Shown here one piece after another: positions 24,513 through 34,074 of a stretch of 49,635 bases of DNA (its first letter is position 1; each line of letters opens with the position of its first letter). The stretch is from the NCBI GenBank assembly GCA_016288705.1, contig JAEELB010000036.1, positions 1 to 49,635 on the forward strand, given 5' to 3'. Source of the stretch: Lachnospiraceae bacterium (GTDB taxonomy: Bacteria; Bacillota; Clostridia; Lachnospirales; Lachnospiraceae). The position numbers were made by a program, and so were the translations under genes. Under the pieces are notes generated by a model. It did not search any database. It was not told the DNA's origin and saw only the letters and a list, made by a program, of their open reading frames with translations.

Positions 24513-25751
24513 TCAGGTCAGGGGGTAACGCCCCGTAAGACCGCTCACGATCCCTCTCGCGCTCTCGATCCCTGTATCGCCGCTCTTCACAACGATAGAT
24601 ATGGCTTCCGCCACCTTGTCCATGTCGTCGCAATTGAGGCCGCGGGTGGTCACGGCGGGAGTTCCGAGCCTGATGCCGCTGGTCACAAAAGGAGTCTGGG
24701 GATCGTTGGGTATCGTGTTCTTATTTGCGGTGATATGAGCCTGATCCAGCTGCTTCTCCACTTCCTTTCCGGTCTTTCCGAAGGAAGACAGATCCATGAG
24801 CATCAGGTGATTGTCGGTGCCGCCGGACACTATGCCGATGCCGCGGTCCTTAAGCCCCTTGCACAGAGCCTGGGCGTTGTCCACCACGCTCCTGGCGTAG
24901 GTCTTGAAGGTGGGCTGCATTGCTTCCTTAAAGCACACGGCCTTGGCTGCTATAACATGCATCAGAGGGCCGCCCTGGGTCCCCGGAAATACGGCTTTAT
25001 TGAATTTGAATTTTTCGGCGCTCTCAAGGCTTGAAAGGATCAGACCTCCCCTGGGTCCTCTGAGAGTCTTGTGGGTAGTGGTGGTGACCACGTCCGCATA
25101 GGGCATCGGCGAGGGATGAAGCCCCGCTGCCACCAGCCCCGCTATGTGGGCCATGTCCACCATGAGGACCGCGCCGACTTCGTCCGCTATCTCCCTGAAC
25201 TTCTTAAAATCGATGGTGCGGGCGTAGGCAGAGGCGCCTGCGATGATCATGGCGGGTTTGCATTCCTTTGCGATCCTGAGCACATCGTCGTAATCGATGA
25301 GCCCGTTGTCGTCCACGCCGTAACTCACGCAGTTGAAATAGATACCGGAGAAATTCACCGGCGATCCGTGGGACAGGTGTCCTCCCTGATCCAGGGACAT
25401 TCCCATGAAGGTATCTCCCGGCTTCATCACCGATGAAAAAACAGCCATATTGGCCTGGGCACCGGAATGGGGCTGTACATTGGCATAGGTGCAGTCGAAC
25501 AGATCCATGGCGCGGTCTCTCGCCAGTTCCTCCACCACATCCACGCACTCACAGCCGCCGTAATATCTGTGTCCCGGATAACCCTCGGCGTACTTATTTG
25601 TAAGAGGGCTCCCCATGGCAGCCATCACAGCCCGGCTGGTCCAGTTTTCCGAAGCTATAAGCTCCAGATGGTCATTCTGTCTTCTGATCTCGCTCTCTAT
25701 GGCCTCCGCTATCTCGGGGTCCACAGTTCTAAGTTCTTCAATAGAATACAT
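24513..25751 (-). CDS. glyA: Serine hydroxymethyltransferase
   Basis: The 412-residue PLP enzyme shows [24 protein letters not shown], the lysine motif [14 protein letters not shown] and length all typical of GlyA. It interconverts serine and glycine with tetrahydrofolate and supplies one-carbon units. CAGGAGG precedes the ATG by 6 nt. It has a promoter at 25799-25828 with a leader of about 45 nt and heads the run glyA-hom-lysC. No glycine, THF or SAM riboswitch is visible. Confidence 0.97.
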   Translation of the reverse strand: MYSIEELRTVDPEIAEAIESEIRRQNDHLELIASENWTSRAVMAAMGSPLTNKYAEGYPGHRYYGGCECVDVVEELARDRAMDLFDCTYANVQPHSGAQANMAVFSSVMKPGDTFMGMSLDQGGHLSHGSPVNFSGIYFNCVSYGVDDNGLIDYDDVLRIAKECKPAMIIAGASAYARTIDFKKFREIADEVGAVLMVDMAHIAGLVAAGLHPSPMPYADVVTTTTHKTLRGPRGGLILSSLESAEKFKFNKAVFPGTQGGPLMHVIAAKAVCFKEAMQPTFKTYARSVVDNAQALCKGLKDRGIGIVSGGTDNHLMLMDLSSFGKTGKEVEKQLDQAHITANKNTIPNDPQTPFVTSGIRLGTPAVTTRGLNCDDMDKVAEAISIVVKSGDTGIESARGIVSGLTGRYPLT

Positions 25752-25798
25752 ATCGTCCCTCCTGTGTTACAACATTTTTCAGAACGCAAGCGGTAGAC

Positions 25799-25828
25799 AT
25801 TATATCACCTAAGGCAGAAAAAGTACAA
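25799..25828 (-). promoter_or_regulatory. glyA promoter
   Basis: TTGTAC (25823-25828), 18-bp spacer, TATAAT (25799-25804). Confidence 0.75.
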
Positions 25829-26056
25829 TCCTTTATTTTTTGAGATATGTGACATATCCCGTCTCCGTAAGCTGAAACACCGGGACGCGGCACAGGGAAA
25901 GTTGAAATACATACGGCGATATGTTAGTTTAATTAACGGTCAGTCCTTCGGCTTTCCCGATCGAAAAGCCGGACTTCGGGATTCCGGACAAGCGGGAAAT
26001 GTGTACGGGGGCGTGATGACACAGGTTTCAGGCGTCACGTGTGAAAGCGGGGAAAT
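25829..26056. other. Divergent intergenic region upstream of the Gfo/Idh gene
   Basis: There is no gene here. A 7-bp hairpin (CGGCTTT...AAAGCCG) near 25950-25972 and a weak TTGAAA-N17-TAGTTT on the plus strand are all I see; the promoter of the oxidoreductase gene is not resolved. Confidence 0.5.
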
Positions 26057-27010
26057 ATGGATCTGGGCATAATAGGAACAGGTAGAATAGCGAAGAGATT
26101 TGTTCAGGAGTGTTCACACGTACCGGGCGCGGACATCAAAGCCGTGTACAATCCCCACGAGGGAAGCGCCGGGCGCATGATCGGAGATCTGGGGCTTGAT
26201 GCAGAGCCGCTTTCCGACGCCGGTCAACTGTGGGAGCTGGTGGATGCCGTGTACATTGCATCCCCTCACGAGACTCATCACGGCTATATAATGAGCGCCA
26301 TAAACGCAGGCAAACACGTGCTTTGCGAGAAGCCTCTCTCCCTTAAAGAAAGTGATGCTGCGGATGCTTATGATCTGGCAAAGGAAAAGCAGATCGTCCT
26401 TATGGAAGGTCTGAAGACCGCCTATTGTCCCGGCTACAAAAAGCTGAAAGAGGTTGCCGAAAGCGGTGCCATCGGCGAACTGTTTTACACGGAGGCCTGT
26501 TTTACCAAGCTGGAGGACCCGAAAAAGAGGGAATTGACGGATGAAAAATACGGGGGCAGCTTTACGGAACTCGGAAGCTACGTGATGCTCCCCATGGCCG
26601 ATCTTTTCGGGACCCGCCCTCTGCATCCGGACTTCGACAGCATCTGCGGGGAAAACGGGCTGGACCTGTTTACACGGGTAAGCGTATCCTACCCGGAGGG
26701 TCTCTCAACGCTCACCTGCGGTCTGGGAGTAAAATCCGAAGGCAGGCTTCTCATAGGGGGATCGGAAGGTTATATCGTGGCTGAAGCCCCCTGGTGGAAA
26801 ACAAGGCATTTTGAACTGCATTTCGAGGATCCCGGGAAAACCGTTTCTTATGACGAAGAGTTTGAGGGAGACGGCCTCCGGTATGAAATAAGGGAATTTT
26901 TACACAGGATCGGGGAGGATCCTTATTGTTTCCGGGAAGAGGAAAAAGCCCGTTCGGTATTCTTTGCCGGAATGATGGAAAGATTCCTCAGCACCAGAAA
27001 CGGCGGTTGA
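26057..27010 (+). CDS. Gfo/Idh/MocA-family NAD(P)-dependent oxidoreductase
   Basis: The 317-residue protein has the dinucleotide motif GIIGTGRIA at 4-12 and the signature E91-K-P93 (VLCEKPL) that positions the cofactor and proton transfer. The C-terminal half has GEGDGLRYE-like FEGDGLRYEIREF and EAPWWKTRHFEL. Members oxidise or reduce sugars, polyols and related compounds. It is paralogous to the second half of the cytidylyltransferase fusion 1.3 kb downstream, with matching KTAYC, APWWKT and EGDG.RYE blocks, which suggests related chemistry in polymer precursor supply. Only GCGGGGAA precedes the ATG. Confidence 0.88.
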   Translation: MDLGIIGTGRIAKRFVQECSHVPGADIKAVYNPHEGSAGRMIGDLGLDAEPLSDAGQLWELVDAVYIASPHETHHGYIMSAINAGKHVLCEKPLSLKESDAADAYDLAKEKQIVLMEGLKTAYCPGYKKLKEVAESGAIGELFYTEACFTKLEDPKKRELTDEKYGGSFTELGSYVMLPMADLFGTRPLHPDFDSICGENGLDLFTRVSVSYPEGLSTLTCGLGVKSEGRLLIGGSEGYIVAEAPWWKTRHFELHFEDPGKTVSYDEEFEGDGLRYEIREFLHRIGEDPYCFREEEKARSVFFAGMMERFLSTRNGG

Positions 27011-27079
27011 CCGTATCTGCCCTTCCCGGCGGATACGGAATATTATCAGTCCTTTCCGGCGGCCGGTATCCCCGACGTG

Positions 27080-28354
27080 ATGAGTGAGATGAAAACGACA
27101 GATTCAGCGGAAGAAAAAAAATACATTGCCATGAGAAAGAGAAAAGCTTTCCGCGAATCTCTGCTCTATCGCTTGATGCGCGTATTTCCCATTCAAAAGA
27201 AAAAGATCGCCGTCACCACTTTTGAAGGCAGGACCGGATTCTGCGACAACCCCAGATACATCGTGGAAGAGCTTCACCGCAGGGATCCGTCGCTTGAATT
27301 TGTGTGGCTTATGAACGATCCTGATCCCGCCCAATTTCCGGGTTATGTCACAGTGGTGAAAAACACACTGATAAACAGGGCTTATCACCTGTCCACTTCA
27401 AGGATTTGGATAGACAATTACAGAAAGCCCCTCGGGACCCTGAAGCGCAGAGGCACCGTATATTTTCAGACCTGGCACGGGAGTGTCGCCATAAAGGCTC
27501 TGGGACTCCACCGGGGAGAGGCTCATTCAAAGATCGCCCACATGGTCAGCAGCAATGATTCCGACATGACGGATCACTCCCTGATCGACTCCGATTGGGG
27601 AAGAGAGATCTTCAGGGACGGCCTTCTCTATTACGGGGACTTTCTGAAAACAGGAACCCCAAGGATGGATATCCTCATGACCGGCAGGGATGAGCAGAGA
27701 CGATATATCAGGGAAAGATTCGGCATACCCGCAGATTCAAGGATAGTCATCTATTGCCCCACTTACCGTGAAAAAGGCGAAAAGACAGAGCGGGTAGTAT
27801 ATAACGAGCCTTTTTCCCTGGACTTCAACAGATTACTGGACGATCTCACAAAAAGGTTCGGCGGGGAATGGTATCTCATGGTCAGGCTCCATCCCCAGAT
27901 GGCGGTCCAGCTTAAAGAGTTTCCCCTCGAGGCAAAACCGGACCGTCTGATAGACGTGAGCCGGGAGAGGGACATGAACGAGATCCTTTCCGGGACGGAT
28001 GCGGTGATAACCGACATATCCTCCACCGGCACCGACGCCTCATGTGCGGGGATCCCTGTATTCCTTTATATAGACGACGTCAGATCCCTGAAGAAAGAGA
28101 GGGGATCATTTTACTGGATCTTCCCTGACAGATCGGGAGATCCCATAGTCAGCGATCTCCGGTACACGCCCGGTTTCAAGGCTGAACTCCCCTTCTTTCA
28201 CGCCGGGACAAACGATGAACTGGAAAAACTGATCCTCTCCTTTGACGAGGAGGATTACAAAAAGAGGGTCGACAGGTTCTATGACTCCATGGGTCTTTTG
28301 TGCGACGGCCACTCCTCCGAAAGAGCGGCAGACGAGATAGAAAAGTACCTGTGA
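27080..28354 (+). CDS. CDP-glycerol glycerophosphotransferase-like (TagF/TarF family)
   Basis: The roughly 424-residue protein matches this family: ITTFEG-like VTTFEGRTGFCDNPRYIVEE, a YFQTWHGSVAIKALG block with the catalytic-type histidine, FLKTGTPRMDIL, YCPTYRE and TDISSTGTDASCAGIPVF. Members transfer glycerol-phosphate or ribitol-phosphate from the CDP-activated form to teichoic-acid-type acceptors at the membrane. Start choice is open between GTG 27077, ATG 27080 and ATG 27089; none has a clear ribosome binding site. It ends 9 bp from the convergent TagD fusion gene, which may supply its substrate. Confidence 0.88.
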   Translation: MSEMKTTDSAEEKKYIAMRKRKAFRESLLYRLMRVFPIQKKKIAVTTFEGRTGFCDNPRYIVEELHRRDPSLEFVWLMNDPDPAQFPGYVTVVKNTLINRAYHLSTSRIWIDNYRKPLGTLKRRGTVYFQTWHGSVAIKALGLHRGEAHSKIAHMVSSNDSDMTDHSLIDSDWGREIFRDGLLYYGDFLKTGTPRMDILMTGRDEQRRYIRERFGIPADSRIVIYCPTYREKGEKTERVVYNEPFSLDFNRLLDDLTKRFGGEWYLMVRLHPQMAVQLKEFPLEAKPDRLIDVSRERDMNEILSGTDAVITDISSTGTDASCAGIPVFLYIDDVRSLKKERGSFYWIFPDRSGDPIVSDLRYTPGFKAELPFFHAGTNDELEKLILSFDEEDYKKRVDRFYDSMGLLCDGHSSERAADEIEKYL

Positions 28355-28363
28355 CCCGCGGCT

Positions 28364-29701
28364 TCAGATCTCCGTCAGATCCACTCCCGCGTAAAAATCC
28401 TCGAGCACTTTGACGATGGCTCTCGATACGCTTTCATCCACAGCCTTTGTGTGTCTCTTTGATCTGACGCTGTTGACGAAGGCCAGCATCTCGTAACGGA
28501 TGCCGTCCCCTTCCAGCTGGTAGAAGAACCTGCGGTTCTTCGTCTGATCCTCGTATCTGACCTCAAAATAATCCGTCTTCCACCAGGGAGCGGGGACGTA
28601 GACGTACCCGCGGGTCCCGGATATCACCAGCTCGCCTTCGGATTTCACGTTCTGTCCCGATTTGACGGAGGCGACAGCGCCGGGATACAGAAAATCTATC
28701 TTCGTAAAACCGTCGTGAAAGGTCTTCCTGTTCACAAAGCGGGTGATGATGCGCTTTGATACATAATCGGTTCCCAGTATCTGGAACACGGGAAGCATGG
28801 CGAATATCCCCCAGAGGCAGAGACTGTTCCAGGTCCCGGGGTCGGCATCCTCAATGTCCTGATCCCTTAAGCTTGTACAGGTGGAGTCCACGGAGAGCAC
28901 TTCCCCTATGATCCCGCTCTTCAAAAGGAGCAGCAGCCGGGTGTAAGCCTGACAATAGGCGGTCTTAATGGCGTCCACTATGACGAGTCCCTTCGAAGAA
29001 GCCAGTTCTTCCAGTTCGTCGAAGTCTCTTGTCCTTATGGCAATGGGGGTACGGCACAGCACGTTCATCCCCCGCTCGAGAGCGAGCTTTATCTCTTCGT
29101 AATGTCTGGAGGGATCGGAAGAAATGTAGACGGCGTCCGACCTGTCCAGAAGCTCACGGTAATCATCCGTTATGAAGGGCACGCCCTCCGGCTTTTCCTT
29201 TACCGCCCCCGCATCCGGAACGCACAGGCCGCTTATACTGAGACCGTTCACATAGCGGCTCTGTTCGAGAGCTTTTACCGGGAGCGCGGTCCCGCTGGTC
29301 ACCCCCAGGCTTATGGGAGCGTCGTTGCTTCTCAGATCGGTGCTGGATATCCCTTCGGTCCTGGGGAGGTAGACCACCTGACAGTATTCTCTCAGGTAAT
29401 CAAAACGGCCTGTCCAGTCGGAACCGATGACGAATATGTCTATGTCCAGCCTCTGGATGTCGTCGATCTTCTGGCCTTCGTACTCCTCCGCTATGATCTC
29501 ATCCGCAAGGTCAAGATTCCGGACCGCTTCTATCCTCTCCATCAGGGATTGTCTTACGTTTATCTTCCCTCTGGCCCTGTCGAAATCGTCGGTGGTGACC
29601 CCCACCGTCAGATGATCCCCCAGAGCCTTTGCCCTTTTGAGCAGGCGCACATGCCCCTCGTGAAGCATATCAAAACTGCCGTATGTGATGACCTTTATCA
29701 T
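28364..29701 (-). CDS. TagD-like cytidylyltransferase fused to a degenerate Gfo/Idh domain
   Basis: I place the start at 29701 (MIKVITYGSFD) with GGAGG 5 nt upstream; the open frame to 29749 has none. Residues 1-125 match glycerol-3-phosphate cytidylyltransferase throughout: H14-E-G-H17, GSDWTGRFDYL and RTEGISST at 114-121. Residues 130-445 are a Gfo/Idh-type domain paralogous to the gene at 26057. There the glycine motif reads GVTSG (133-137), not GxGxxG, and EKP reads R217-T-P219, so cofactor binding and catalysis are doubtful. The first domain should make a CDP-activated polyol phosphate. The second may be regulatory or bind substrate. Confidence 0.85.
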   Translation of the reverse strand: MIKVITYGSFDMLHEGHVRLLKRAKALGDHLTVGVTTDDFDRARGKINVRQSLMERIEAVRNLDLADEIIAEEYEGQKIDDIQRLDIDIFVIGSDWTGRFDYLREYCQVVYLPRTEGISSTDLRSNDAPISLGVTSGTALPVKALEQSRYVNGLSISGLCVPDAGAVKEKPEGVPFITDDYRELLDRSDAVYISSDPSRHYEEIKLALERGMNVLCRTPIAIRTRDFDELEELASSKGLVIVDAIKTAYCQAYTRLLLLLKSGIIGEVLSVDSTCTSLRDQDIEDADPGTWNSLCLWGIFAMLPVFQILGTDYVSKRIITRFVNRKTFHDGFTKIDFLYPGAVASVKSGQNVKSEGELVISGTRGYVYVPAPWWKTDYFEVRYEDQTKNRRFFYQLEGDGIRYEMLAFVNSVRSKRHTKAVDESVSRAIVKVLEDFYAGVDLTEI

Positions 29702-29772
29702 TCTTTCCTCCGTATCCCGCAGCGCGGCTATGAAATATAATATCAGCAATGGTCAAGGAAGTGAAGAGTCGG

Positions 29773-29801
29773 TTGAAAACGGGCGTATTATATGCTACCA
29801 T
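29773..29801 (+). promoter_or_regulatory. Possible promoter of licD-like gene
   Basis: TTGAAA (29773-29778), 17-bp spacer, TACCAT (29796-29801) with an upstream TGC that gives an extended -10. Confidence 0.45.
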
Positions 29802-29832
29802 TCCTATTTGAGTATGAGCAAGGAGGTTTTCC

Positions 29833-31104
29833 ATGGGAATAACGAGTATTTTCAAGGGAGAACTTGCAAACAGCATCCGCGAAAAGAAGCAGTTCCTTGA
29901 GTGGATGAGGGGGGCCGATATTTCCATAAAAAAACTGAAAAACTGCGCTCAGACCATCGACAGCCTGAGAGAACTGGCAAAGGTGTCGGATATAAGCGCC
30001 CTGAAGCCGGCTTCGGGCTGGAGGAGAAAGCTTCAGCTTGATTCCATCAATCTGGCGGGGGATGTGACAGAAGAACTTGAGAAAGCCGGGATCGAGGCCT
30101 TTCTGTATGCGGGCTGCCTCATAGGTTACGCAAGGAGCGGGCGGTTCATTCCCTGGGACGACGATGTGGACTTCTGCATAATGCGCCCTCATTTCAACAG
30201 GCTCATTGAGTATTTCGAGAAGAATTACAATGTGCTGTACACCTCCGGAGGCACATATGAAGACGACATGGGGGAGGTGGACGAATTCTGCAAAAAGCAC
30301 CGGGGCAAACCGGTGCTGATCAAATTCTTTGATTATGCGAAGTACACCATTGCTGACAACCATGTAAAGAGGATCACCATCGATTTCTTTCCCTACGACT
30401 ACATAAAGGACGGGACGGATTTCAAAGAATACAGACAATATGTATACGATTTCCTGGAACGCTCAAAGCAGGTCCCCAGGAGCGAAAAAAACGCCTTCCG
30501 CACGGAGGCGGAAAACAATAACCCTTACTCTTCCCTGACCCCCACTTCGATCATCGGCTCCGGGCTTGATTGCGTCCCCCGGAACTGGCTGTACGAAAAG
30601 GCCGGGCGGTTCATCCCTTCCGAATACGTCATCCCCCTGAAATGGGCTGAATTTGAAGGGCGCAGGTTTAAAGTCCCCGCTGATCCCGAAAGATTCCTCG
30701 GAGAGTTCAAATGTCCGGGTTTCGACACCTATCCCCGGCAGTTCGCAAACGGCGGCCTTGCGGGGCATGAGGAAGGATATTCCGGGTGGTTTGCAAGGCA
30801 CGGGACGAAAGCGGAATTGACTGCCCATTCCGAGGAGGAAGTAAAGGCTCTCCTGCCGCTCTACGAAAAGCTCCGTGATAATAATATCTTTGCGGAATTC
30901 ATTGACAGGATCCCCGGGGACGACTGGGGATACATAATGGACAGTTACGAAGTCAGGTATGTCTTCCGCAGGAATTTTGATTCCCAATGGGCAGTGTCCA
31001 TGAGGGGACAGGAGGATCTTAAGGGCTACAAAAAAAATAAACTCGTGTTCACCGGAGACGCTGAAAGCGCCCTGAGACGCATCACGGAAGGGAGCGGGAG
31101 CTGA
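29833..31104 (+). CDS. LicD-family phosphotransferase
   Basis: The 423-residue protein has the LicD signature FLYAGCLIGYARSGRFIPW followed by DDDVDF (109-114), the metal-binding acidic cluster of the nucleotidyltransferase-like fold. LicD proteins transfer phosphocholine or other phospho-groups from CDP-activated donors onto cell-wall polymers or surface glycans. AAGGAGG stands 6 nt before the ATG. It starts a tight plus-strand series: flippase 4 bp later, then aminotransferase. The donor (choline or a polyol) is not determinable; no choline kinase (licA) or licC is in the window. Confidence 0.9.
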   Translation: MGITSIFKGELANSIREKKQFLEWMRGADISIKKLKNCAQTIDSLRELAKVSDISALKPASGWRRKLQLDSINLAGDVTEELEKAGIEAFLYAGCLIGYARSGRFIPWDDDVDFCIMRPHFNRLIEYFEKNYNVLYTSGGTYEDDMGEVDEFCKKHRGKPVLIKFFDYAKYTIADNHVKRITIDFFPYDYIKDGTDFKEYRQYVYDFLERSKQVPRSEKNAFRTEAENNNPYSSLTPTSIIGSGLDCVPRNWLYEKAGRFIPSEYVIPLKWAEFEGRRFKVPADPERFLGEFKCPGFDTYPRQFANGGLAGHEEGYSGWFARHGTKAELTAHSEEEVKALLPLYEKLRDNNIFAEFIDRIPGDDWGYIMDSYEVRYVFRRNFDSQWAVSMRGQEDLKGYKKNKLVFTGDAESALRRITEGSGS

Positions 31105-31108
31105 CATA

Positions 31109-32899
31109 ATGAACAAGATCAGGACATTCAAGGACATCTGGGGCAAGTTCATGTCCCTCCTCACCCCCCAGCAGAAAAGGAATTATTCCTTCCTGTTCTG
31201 CGGCATGGTCATCGGCGCCTTCGTTCAGACCCTGGGAATATCAGCCATAGTTCCCTTCGTCCAGGCCATGCTGACGCCCCAGGAAATGCTGAACAAGCGC
31301 TACATAGGAGACGCATTGAGATTCGTGGGGGCACAGACCGACACCCAGATAATACTCTGGTCGGCGGCCCTGGTGATCCTGGTCTATTTCATAAAGGACC
31401 TGTATCTGGTCTTCTATTCCTGGTGCAGCATATCCTTCCGGAGAGGGCTCGCCCAGGATCTCTCCTGCACCGCCTTCAGAAACTTCCTTTCCATGCCCTA
31501 CACCTTCTATCTGCAGTCCAACACCGCCGAGATAATGCAGGGAATAGGGGGTGACATCACAGCCACCATGGGGCTCTTTGCTTCCCTGATCGACATGATA
31601 TCGGAAACCCTGACGGTGCTGGCCATCTCCGCCTATCTGATCTACACTGACTGGATGATGTCCCTGGGGGTGCTGGCCCTCTGTCTTGCAAGCTTCCTGT
31701 CCATTTCCAGGCTCTTCCACGGCTTCATAAGAGGCGTCGGAAAGAAGCAGAGGGAAGCGTCAAAGACCATCAATAAATGGGCCTACCAGTCGGTGAACGG
31801 GATAAAGGAGATAAACGTTTCCAAGCGTCAGAAATATTTCCTCGACAGCTATGAAAGCGCCTATGAGACCTATATGAACCTCCACAGGCGGGTGGATTTC
31901 CTCTCGGCGCTGCCCAACCGCATCATTGAGATAGTGGTGATCACCGGCATGGTGGCGGTGATCTGCATAAGGCTCGCCTCCAACACCGGCGGAGACAACA
32001 CCCAGTTTGTGGCAAACCTCTCCGCATTTGCCCTGGCGGTACTGAAGATCACTCCCAGCATCTCCTCCGTTGTGACGAAGATCAACTCCATCGGAGTGAG
32101 CCGCCCTTCGCTGAATGCGGCAGTTCAGAACGTGAAAGAAAGCCAGAAATACAGAGAGTCCCAGTCCCTTCTCCAGGATAAGGCGGGGACCGACGACAGC
32201 ACCGTGGTGACATTTGACAAATGCCTCGAGATAAATGAGATAGAGTGGACATACCCGGGTACGGAAAAGAAGGTCCTGAACCGGCTGTCCCTTAAGATAA
32301 ATAAAGGCGAAGCCATAGGCTTCATGGGGGAATCCGGAGCGGGAAAGACCACCCTCTCGGACGTGATCCTGGGACTGTACCGTCCCCAGGAGGGAAAGGT
32401 CCTTGTGGACGGAGTGGACATCTACATGGTCCCGGACCAGTGGGCTCATCTTGTGGGCTATGTGCCCCAGTCCGTGTTCCTGCTGGACGACAATATCAGA
32501 AACAACATACTCTTCGGCCTGCCCTTTGACGGGGATGACGGCAAGATATGGGATGTGCTGGAGAGAGCCAGCCTCGGAGACTTTGTTAGGGAGCTCCCGA
32601 AGGGTCTGGATACCCAGCTGGGTGAAAGAGGGGTCCGCCTCTCGGGAGGACAGAAGCAGAGGATCGCCATAGCCCGGGCCCTGTACGAAAGGCCTCAGCT
32701 CCTGGTACTGGATGAAGCCACCTCCGCCCTCGACAATGAGACCGAAAGATCCGTGATGGAATCCATTGACGCCCTGCAGGGCAGCCTCACAATGATAATC
32801 GTGGCCCACAGGCTCACCACGATAAAGAACTGCGACAGGATCTACGAGATACGCAAGGGTGAAGCCTTTGAGCGGGACAAGGAGGAGATCTTTTCATGA
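31109..32899 (+). CDS. PglK-like ABC exporter/flippase (fused TMD-NBD)
   Basis: The 596-residue protein has about six helices in residues 20-330, then an ABC ATPase: Walker A GESGAGKTT, Q-loop VPQSVFLLDD, signature LSGGQKQR, Walker B LLVLDEATSALD, and the H-loop VAHRLTT. The N-terminal part (LLTPQQKRNYSFLF, GISAIVPFVQAM) has the style of PglK-type transporters that flip lipid-linked oligosaccharides, which suits its place between LicD and a sugar aminotransferase. GGAG lies 8 nt before the ATG. It overlaps the next gene by 4 nt (ATGA). Confidence 0.88.
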   Translation: MNKIRTFKDIWGKFMSLLTPQQKRNYSFLFCGMVIGAFVQTLGISAIVPFVQAMLTPQEMLNKRYIGDALRFVGAQTDTQIILWSAALVILVYFIKDLYLVFYSWCSISFRRGLAQDLSCTAFRNFLSMPYTFYLQSNTAEIMQGIGGDITATMGLFASLIDMISETLTVLAISAYLIYTDWMMSLGVLALCLASFLSISRLFHGFIRGVGKKQREASKTINKWAYQSVNGIKEINVSKRQKYFLDSYESAYETYMNLHRRVDFLSALPNRIIEIVVITGMVAVICIRLASNTGGDNTQFVANLSAFALAVLKITPSISSVVTKINSIGVSRPSLNAAVQNVKESQKYRESQSLLQDKAGTDDSTVVTFDKCLEINEIEWTYPGTEKKVLNRLSLKINKGEAIGFMGESGAGKTTLSDVILGLYRPQEGKVLVDGVDIYMVPDQWAHLVGYVPQSVFLLDDNIRNNILFGLPFDGDDGKIWDVLERASLGDFVRELPKGLDTQLGERGVRLSGGQKQRIAIARALYERPQLLVLDEATSALDNETERSVMESIDALQGSLTMIIVAHRLTTIKNCDRIYEIRKGEAFERDKEEIFS

Positions 32900-34020
32900 A
32901 AGATACGGAAAGCATATATGTGACCAGATCCTCCATGCCCTCTCTCGAAGAGTATGTGGAGGAGATCAGGGACATCTTTGATTCCCATAAGCTGACAAAT
33001 ATGGGACCCAAGCACAGGGAACTCCAGAAACAGCTGGAGGGATACCTGAACGTGCCCCATGCGGAGCTGCTCGTGAACGGACACATGGCTCTGGAGATGA
33101 CGCTTCAGGCCTTCGATCTCAAGGGGGAAGTGATCACCACCCCCTTCACCTTCGCCTCCACCACCCACGCCATAGTGAGGAACGGGCTTACCCCTGTGTT
33201 CTGTGATATCGACCCGAAGGATCACACTCTGGATGTGACGAAGATAGAGGCTCTCATCAACGACCGCACCTGCGCCATACTCCCGGTGCATGTGTACGGC
33301 AATATGTGCAATGTGTACGAGATAGAAAGGATAGCCGGAAAGCACGGCCTCAGGGTCATATACGACGCGGCCCACGCCTTCGGCGAGACGCTTGACGGAA
33401 AGGGAGCCGGCTCATTCGGGGACGCCTCCATCTTCAGTTTCCACGCCACAAAAGTATTCAACACCATAGAAGGCGGGTGCGTGACTTCTTCGGACGAGAG
33501 CCTCATGAAGAGGCTGTACGAGCTCAAGAACTTCGGTATCAAGAATGCGGAGACCGTGACCGCCGTGGGAGCAAACGCAAAGATGAACGAGTTCGCGGCA
33601 GCCATGGGGATATGTAACCTTCGGCATGTGGACGGGGATATAGAAAAGCGCTCCCTGGTAAGCGGGAGGTATCTTGAGAGGCTTGATGGGGCAAAGGGCC
33701 TCCAACTCCCCATATCCCAAAGCGGGGTAAAGAGCAATCACTCCTATTTCCCTGTGACAGTGGATCCGGAAGAGGCGGGCTGTACCAGGGATGATATCTT
33801 TGACGCCCTGGCGGCGTCGGACATACACGCAAGAAAGTATTTCTATCCCCTGACAAACGCCTTTGACTGCTTCAGGGGGCAGTACGACCCCAACGACACT
33901 CCGGTGGCAAAGAGGGTTTCGGAGCAGGTCATAACCCTGCCCATCTACCCCGACCTGCCCCTGAATGAGGTGGACAGGATCTGCGATGTGATCCTGAAGA
34001 CCATGTCCGCGGGCAGATGA
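32896..34020 (+). CDS. DegT/DnrJ/EryC1-type sugar aminotransferase
   Basis: The 374-residue PLP enzyme has the lysine at K186 (FSFHATKVFN), the GHMALEMTLQAF substrate-binding start, TTPFTFASTTHAIV and IYDAAHAFGE. Such enzymes place an amino group on a nucleotide-linked keto-sugar, commonly dTDP-4-keto-6-deoxyglucose; it looks closest to the VioA-like dideoxy-hexose type, by pattern only. GGAGGAG stands 8 nt before the ATG. The ATGA overlap with the flippase gene shows co-translation. No dTDP-sugar dehydratase is in the window. Confidence 0.9.
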   Translation: MKDTESIYVTRSSMPSLEEYVEEIRDIFDSHKLTNMGPKHRELQKQLEGYLNVPHAELLVNGHMALEMTLQAFDLKGEVITTPFTFASTTHAIVRNGLTPVFCDIDPKDHTLDVTKIEALINDRTCAILPVHVYGNMCNVYEIERIAGKHGLRVIYDAAHAFGETLDGKGAGSFGDASIFSFHATKVFNTIEGGCVTSSDESLMKRLYELKNFGIKNAETVTAVGANAKMNEFAAAMGICNLRHVDGDIEKRSLVSGRYLERLDGAKGLQLPISQSGVKSNHSYFPVTVDPEEAGCTRDDIFDALAASDIHARKYFYPLTNAFDCFRGQYDPNDTPVAKRVSEQVITLPIYPDLPLNEVDRICDVILKTMSAGR

Positions 34021-34074
34021 CGGATATGAACCGGATCGACAGATCTCCAATCCTCATGGGGCAATGACCACGGC

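Noticed and set aside
25752-26056. Riboswitch upstream of glyA or the Gfo/Idh gene
   Set aside because: The glyA leader is only about 45 nt and no conserved riboswitch core is visible on either strand.
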